DNA from: an uncultured Eubacteriales bacterium
GTDB taxonomy: Bacteria > Bacillota > Clostridia > Oscillospirales > Oscillospiraceae
DNA length: 9,508 nt
NCBI GenBank assembly: GCA_900549495.1
Contig: UROL01000069.1
Span: 1-9,508 of the forward strand
Reading direction: 5' to 3'
Shown: in pieces, positions 6,773 to 9,508 of the stretch
How the letters are laid out: each line of letters opens with the position of its first letter
How positions within the stretch are numbered: the first letter of the stretch is position 1
Made by a program: the position numbers and the translations under genes
Notes under the pieces: model-generated
The model's database searches: none
What the model was told of the DNA's origin: nothing
The model's input: the letters and a program-made list of their open reading frames with translations, nothing else

Positions 6773-6791
6773 TCTCTGCCGCCTCCTGCTT

Positions 6792-7931
6792 TTAGACCAG
6801 CTTCTTCAGCTCCTCTGCCAGGTCGGTACACTCCCAGGGCCGGTCGTCCACGCCAAAGTGGCCGTTGGCAGCCGTTGCGGCGTAGATGGGGCGGCGCAGG
6901 TCAAAGCGCCGGATGATACCGGCGGGGGTCATATCCACCGTCTGGCGCAGCAGCTCGGTCATTCGCTCCTCGGGGATGCGGCCAGTGCCGAAGGTCTCCA
7001 CCCGGACGGAGACAGGCTCCGCCACGCCGATGGCGTAGGCCAGCTGCACCTGCACCTGGGTTGCCAGGCCGGCAGCCACCAGGTTCTTTGCCATATACCG
7101 GGCCAGATAGGCGGCACTGCGGTCCACCTTGGTGGGGTCTTTACCGGAGAAGGCACCGCCGCCGTGGGAGAAATAGCCGCCGTAGGTATCCACAATAATC
7201 TTTCTGCCCGTCAGGCCGGTATCGCCATTGGGGCCGCCGATGACAAAATTGCCGGTGGGGTTGATGTAGACATGCTTCACGTCCTCCATGCGGAAGCCGT
7301 ACTTGGCCAGGACGGGAGCAATCACTTTCTCCGCCACGTACTTACGCAGGTCTTCCATCCGGAAATCCCGACTGTGCATCACGGAAACCACCACGGTATC
7401 CACGCCCACCACATTGCCTGCTTCGTCGAACTCCACGCTCACCTGGGTCTTGCCGTCGGCACGAAGCAGGTCGGTGGACTGGATGCACTGGCTCAGCCGG
7501 TTGCTCAGAGCCCGAGCCAGAGCAATGGGCATAGGCATCAGCTCCGGGGTCTGGGTGCAGGCGCCGCCGAACATCATGCCCTGGTCTCCTGCGCCGCCCA
7601 CCTGGTCATTGGTGCCCATGGCGATGTCGGCAGACTGGGTGTGGATGCGGCACTGAATCTCCACCGTGTCGGCATCGAAGCCGTCGCCGGGATAGACATA
7701 GCCGATTTTCCGGATGGCCTCCCGGGCCACGCTGGGATAGTCCACTACAGCCTTGGTGGTGATTTCGCCGCAAATCAGGCAAAAATCGGTGGTGACCATA
7801 GTCTCACAGGCCACCCGGGAATTGGGGTCCTGGGCCAGACATGCATCCAGGATGGCATCGGAGATGGAGTCCGCCACCTTGTCGGGATGGCCATTGGTAA
7901 CGCATTCAGAGGTAAATAATCTTTTTTCCAT
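6792..7931 (-). CDS. metK: S-adenosylmethionine synthetase
   Basis: A 379-residue methionine adenosyltransferase (ATP + methionine + water to SAM + phosphate + diphosphate), cytoplasmic and normally tetrameric. Family signatures are all present: GHPDKVADSISDAILDA (14-30), GAGDQGMMFG (113-122), INPTGNFVIGGPNGDTGLTG (223-242) and the P-loop-like GGGAFSGKDPTKVDRSAAY (257-275), then AIGVAEPVSVRVETFGTG. The protein is slightly short of the usual 380-400, chiefly because the loop just before GAGDQG is reduced. The start at 7931 has AAGGA eight bases upstream and aligns with the family N-terminus; the upstream frame extension is riboswitch sequence. Expression is predicted to be shut off by its product through the SAM-I leader at 7976-8110. 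Confidence 0.98.
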   Translation of the reverse strand: MEKRLFTSECVTNGHPDKVADSISDAILDACLAQDPNSRVACETMVTTDFCLICGEITTKAVVDYPSVAREAIRKIGYVYPGDGFDADTVEIQCRIHTQSADIAMGTNDQVGGAGDQGMMFGGACTQTPELMPMPIALARALSNRLSQCIQSTDLLRADGKTQVSVEFDEAGNVVGVDTVVVSVMHSRDFRMEDLRKYVAEKVIAPVLAKYGFRMEDVKHVYINPTGNFVIGGPNGDTGLTGRKIIVDTYGGYFSHGGGAFSGKDPTKVDRSAAYLARYMAKNLVAAGLATQVQVQLAYAIGVAEPVSVRVETFGTGRIPEERMTELLRQTVDMTPAGIIRRFDLRRPIYAATAANGHFGVDDRPWECTDLAEELKKLV

Positions 7932-7975
7932 TTTTTGTTCCTTTCTCTTTACATTGGTGTCTAAAAGCCTGCAAG

Positions 7976-8025
7976 AAACAAAAACCGCACACCGAAGATT
8001 CGATGTGCGCATCTATCGAATCCTC
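7976..8025 (-). terminator. Riboswitch expression platform: terminator and antiterminator
   Basis: On the minus strand the terminator is a 10-bp stem CGCACATCGA/TCGGTGTGCG (8000-8009 with 7986-7995) with a tetraloop, followed by G then TTTTTGTTT (7976-7984). The alternative antiterminator is an 11-bp helix GAGGATTCGAT/ATCGAATCTTC (8015-8025 with 7994-8004, one G-U pair). It captures both the 3' strand of aptamer helix P1 (GAGG) and the terminator loop with both inner flanks. SAM binding should therefore favour termination, while low SAM allows metK expression. Confidence 0.93.
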
Positions 8026-8110
8026 ATCTTTCGTTGCCGCCGGATTTAGCACCTTGAATAACAGGTTGCTGGGTTTCATCGGGCCGTTCCCTCCACCACT
8101 CTTGATAAGG
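8022..8110 (-). promoter_or_regulatory. SAM-I riboswitch (S-box) aptamer upstream of metK
   Basis: On the minus strand the canonical S-box consensus is present: CTTATCAAGAG at the 5' side, GGAGGGA, GGCCCGATGAAACCC (8071-8085), CAGCAACC, GGTGCTAAATCC (8042-8053), and a closing GATGAGG. Helix P1 is CCTTATC (8104-8110) with GATGAGG (8022-8028), seven pairs including one G-U. S-boxes bind SAM and repress methionine/SAM genes in Firmicutes. Here the aptamer sits about 90 nt upstream of the SAM synthetase start codon, with an overlapping terminator/antiterminator platform. Confidence 0.97.
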
Positions 8111-8138
8111 CTTATATGCAGTTTTAGGTTTCGAGCCC

Positions 8139-8166
8139 ATTATACCCCTCTTTTGCAAATTGTCAA
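8139..8166 (-). promoter_or_regulatory. metK promoter
   Basis: On the minus strand perfect -35 TTGACA (8161-8166) and perfect -10 TATAAT (8139-8144) with a 16-bp spacer. The predicted start near 8132 lies just ahead of the S-box. A fully consensus promoter implies that control is exerted mainly by the riboswitch. Confidence 0.9.
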
Positions 8167-8206
8167 GTACGCACGAAACTTTCCTCTATTGTTCACAAAT
8201 ACGATA

Positions 8207-8235
8207 TGGACTTTTTGCCATGCGGCTGGTAGAAT
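8207..8235 (+). promoter_or_regulatory. Candidate promoter of the rhomboid-like gene
   Basis: TGGACT (8207-8212), a 17-bp spacer and TAGAAT (8230-8235) with an extended -10 TG. It is divergent from the metK promoter and predicts a short leader of about 25 nt. The match is moderate. Confidence 0.5.
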
Positions 8236-8252
8236 GGATGGAAAGCAGTTTT

Positions 8253-8257
8253 AGGAG
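8253..8257 (+). promoter_or_regulatory. Ribosome binding site selecting a TTG start
   Basis: AGGAG lies nine bases before the TTG at 8267. Another in-frame TTG at 8258 touches the site directly and cannot be used efficiently. No in-frame ATG occurs near it. Confidence 0.65.
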
Positions 8258-8266
8258 TTGATTTGT

Positions 8267-9133
8267 TTGAAAAATCTGCGCAGAAAATTCGAACGGTTCT
8301 GCCTGCGGAACCGGAACAAGGGCATCCCCAACCTGATGCTCTATATCTGCATTGGCAATGCGGCTGTGTATTTGATGAGCATGTTTGCCCAGAACAACTT
8401 TCTGTACTACATGCTCTGCTTTGACCGGAATCTGATTCTCAAGGGGCAGATATGGCGGCTGGTGACCTATCCGCTGACCATGAACGCCGGTATGGGCGGC
8501 GGCATGAGCATTCTGCTGGTGGCCATCAGTTTGTTCTGCTATTATTCCCTGGGCATGGTAATTGAGCGAAGCTGGGGAACTCTGAAATTCAACCTGTTCT
8601 ATCTCTCCGGCGTGGTGATGATGGACATTTTTTGCATGTTCTTCCCCAATTGCCGGGCCGATGTGTATTATCTGAATCTGAGCTTGCTGCTGGCCTATTC
8701 CACCATGTTCCCGGACAATACCTTCCTGTTTATGATGATTATTCCCATTAATGCCTGGATGCTGGCCCTGTTCGACCTGGCCCTGGTGCTGCTGGGCATG
8801 GTGCAGTCTCGCTTCCCCTATAGCCTGTTCCCCCTGATTGCCCTGGCCAACTATTTTCTGTTCTTCGGTGCGGATGTGCTGAACCTTTTCCCCAGGGGAT
8901 TTCAGCAGAAGCTGCGCCAGCTCTTCCGGGGAAAGTCCAAGCAGCCGAAGGTGATTCCCTTCCAATCCGGCCAGAAGCCCCAGGAGCCGCAGCAGAACTA
9001 TAACCACCGCTGCACCGTCTGCGGCCGCACGGATGTGAGCAATCCGGAGCTGGAATTCCGCTACTGCTCCAAGTGCAAGGGCTACTACTGCTACTGCCAG
9101 GACCACATCAACAACCATGTGCACATTCAGTGA
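8267..9133 (+). CDS. Rhomboid-fold membrane protein with C-terminal zinc-ribbon-like tail, probably non-catalytic
   Basis: A 288-residue polytopic membrane protein. After a basic N-terminus come about six hydrophobic helices (roughly 23-40, 45-57, 80-100, 108-127, 135-165, 166-205). The rhomboid L1-loop motif is visible as GQIWRLVTYPL (60-70), and ERSWGTLKFNLFYLSG (100-115) also fits the fold. I find no GxSG serine in the fourth helix (the region reads LNLSLLLAYSTMFP) and no histidine in the last helix, so the protease dyad appears absent. The C-terminal tail (about 249-288) holds C249xxC252, C267xxC270, then CYC at 275-277, followed by H280, H284 and H286, a zinc-site layout. Start is TTG. 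glpK follows after 15 nt, probably in the same transcript. Role unknown; scaffold, chaperone or Derlin-like functions are possible. Confidence 0.78.
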   Translation: MKNLRRKFERFCLRNRNKGIPNLMLYICIGNAAVYLMSMFAQNNFLYYMLCFDRNLILKGQIWRLVTYPLTMNAGMGGGMSILLVAISLFCYYSLGMVIERSWGTLKFNLFYLSGVVMMDIFCMFFPNCRADVYYLNLSLLLAYSTMFPDNTFLFMMIIPINAWMLALFDLALVLLGMVQSRFPYSLFPLIALANYFLFFGADVLNLFPRGFQQKLRQLFRGKSKQPKVIPFQSGQKPQEPQQNYNHRCTVCGRTDVSNPELEFRYCSKCKGYYCYCQDHINNHVHIQ

Positions 9134-9148
9134 CAGGAGGGGCTAGGG

Positions 9149-9508
9149 ATGCCAAAATATATCATGGCGCTGGACTCCGGCACCACCTCGAACCGGTGCA
9201 TTCTTTTTAATCAGGCGGGGGAAATCTGCGCCGTGGCCCAAAAGGAATTTACCCAGATTTTCCCCCAGCCCGGGTGGGTGGAGCACGATGCGGATGAGAT
9301 TTTCGAAACCCAGCTGGCCGTGGCACGGCAGGCGCTTTCCAGTATTGGCGCCAGCGCAGCAGACATTGCCGCCATCGGCATCACCAACCAGCGGGAAACC
9401 ACAATTCTTTGGAATCGCCACACCGGGCAGCCCATAGGCAACGCCATTGTGTGGCAGTGCCGCCGAACCACCGAAATCTGCACCCAGCTTCAAAGCGAGG
9501 GCCTGACC
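9149..9508 (+). CDS. glpK: Glycerol kinase, N-terminal part (runs off the window)
   Basis: The first 120 codons of an open frame continuing past the window end. The N-terminus reads [20 protein letters not shown], the phosphate-1 motif of FGGY sugar kinases. [24 protein letters not shown] and IVWQCRRT follow, the specific pattern of glycerol kinase, which phosphorylates glycerol to sn-glycerol-3-phosphate in the cytoplasm. The glycerol-contacting RE pair of NQRETT is present. The usual Gln of the LDQGTTS motif in Escherichia and Bacillus enzymes is Ser here, a position that varies in clostridial kinases. AGGAGG (9135-9140) sits eight bases before the ATG. It starts 15 nt after the rhomboid-like gene with no terminator between, so the two are likely co-transcribed. 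An intact full-length gene cannot be confirmed from this window. Confidence 0.95.
   Translation, partial: MPKYIMALDSGTTSNRCILFNQAGEICAVAQKEFTQIFPQPGWVEHDADEIFETQLAVARQALSSIGASAADIAAIGITNQRETTILWNRHTGQPIGNAIVWQCRRTTEICTQLQSEGLT

Noticed and set aside
6765..7919. A 384-codon open frame on the plus strand opposite metK
   Set aside because: It mirrors the GC-rich third positions of metK. Its His/Gly/Ala-rich composition is typical of an antisense shadow, while metK is unambiguous.
8186..9124. A 312-codon minus-strand frame opposite the rhomboid-like gene
   Set aside because: Its His/Gln-rich translation is antisense to a membrane protein with clear helices, an RBS and motifs. It would also overlap the divergent promoter region.

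Overview
The window comes from a low-to-mid GC Gram-positive, endospore-forming bacterium of the class Clostridia. The partial 16S gene reads like an Oscillospiraceae/Ruminococcaceae gut lineage, the genes carry strong AGGAGG-type ribosome sites, metK has a SAM-I (S-box) leader, and the two dipicolinate synthase subunits point to sporulation. The placement is from my own reading of the 16S and protein content, not from a database search.

Layout. Positions 1-693 hold the 5' part of a 16S rRNA gene on the minus strand. It is preceded (693-1026) by a leader of about 200 nt and two near-consensus tandem sigma-A promoters. Upstream of the rRNA operon, and in the same direction, lies a two-gene operon (1100-3216): an ECF sigma factor overlapping by 4 nt a large membrane-anchored protein, probably its anti-sigma factor/sensor. 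A strong terminator separates it from the long-form ribosome hibernation factor hpf (3341-3880), which follows a DUF4364 winged-helix protein (3959-4501), also on the minus strand. Divergent from that is dpaA-dpaB (4671-5986, plus strand), making the spore-core compound dipicolinic acid. It converges, through two back-to-back terminators, on a minus-strand metK plus alpha/beta-hydrolase operon (6149-7931) governed by a SAM-I riboswitch whose aptamer, antiterminator and terminator can all be read (7976-8110). Divergent from metK is a rhomboid-fold membrane protein with a C-terminal zinc-binding tail and no recognisable catalytic dyad (8267-9133), followed 15 nt later by the 5' end of glycerol kinase glpK, which runs off the window.

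How it fits together. This is mostly chromosomal housekeeping: ribosome synthesis and hibernation, SAM synthesis, spore maturation and glycerol use. No mobile elements, CRISPR arrays, phage genes or defence islands are visible. The parts that merit follow-up are the unusual anti-sigma partner with a Ca-binding-like DxNxDG loop, the compact DpaA, the apparently inactive rhomboid with a zinc tail, and the hydrolase that shares SAM control with metK. I do not see convincing evidence of an undescribed multi-gene system.
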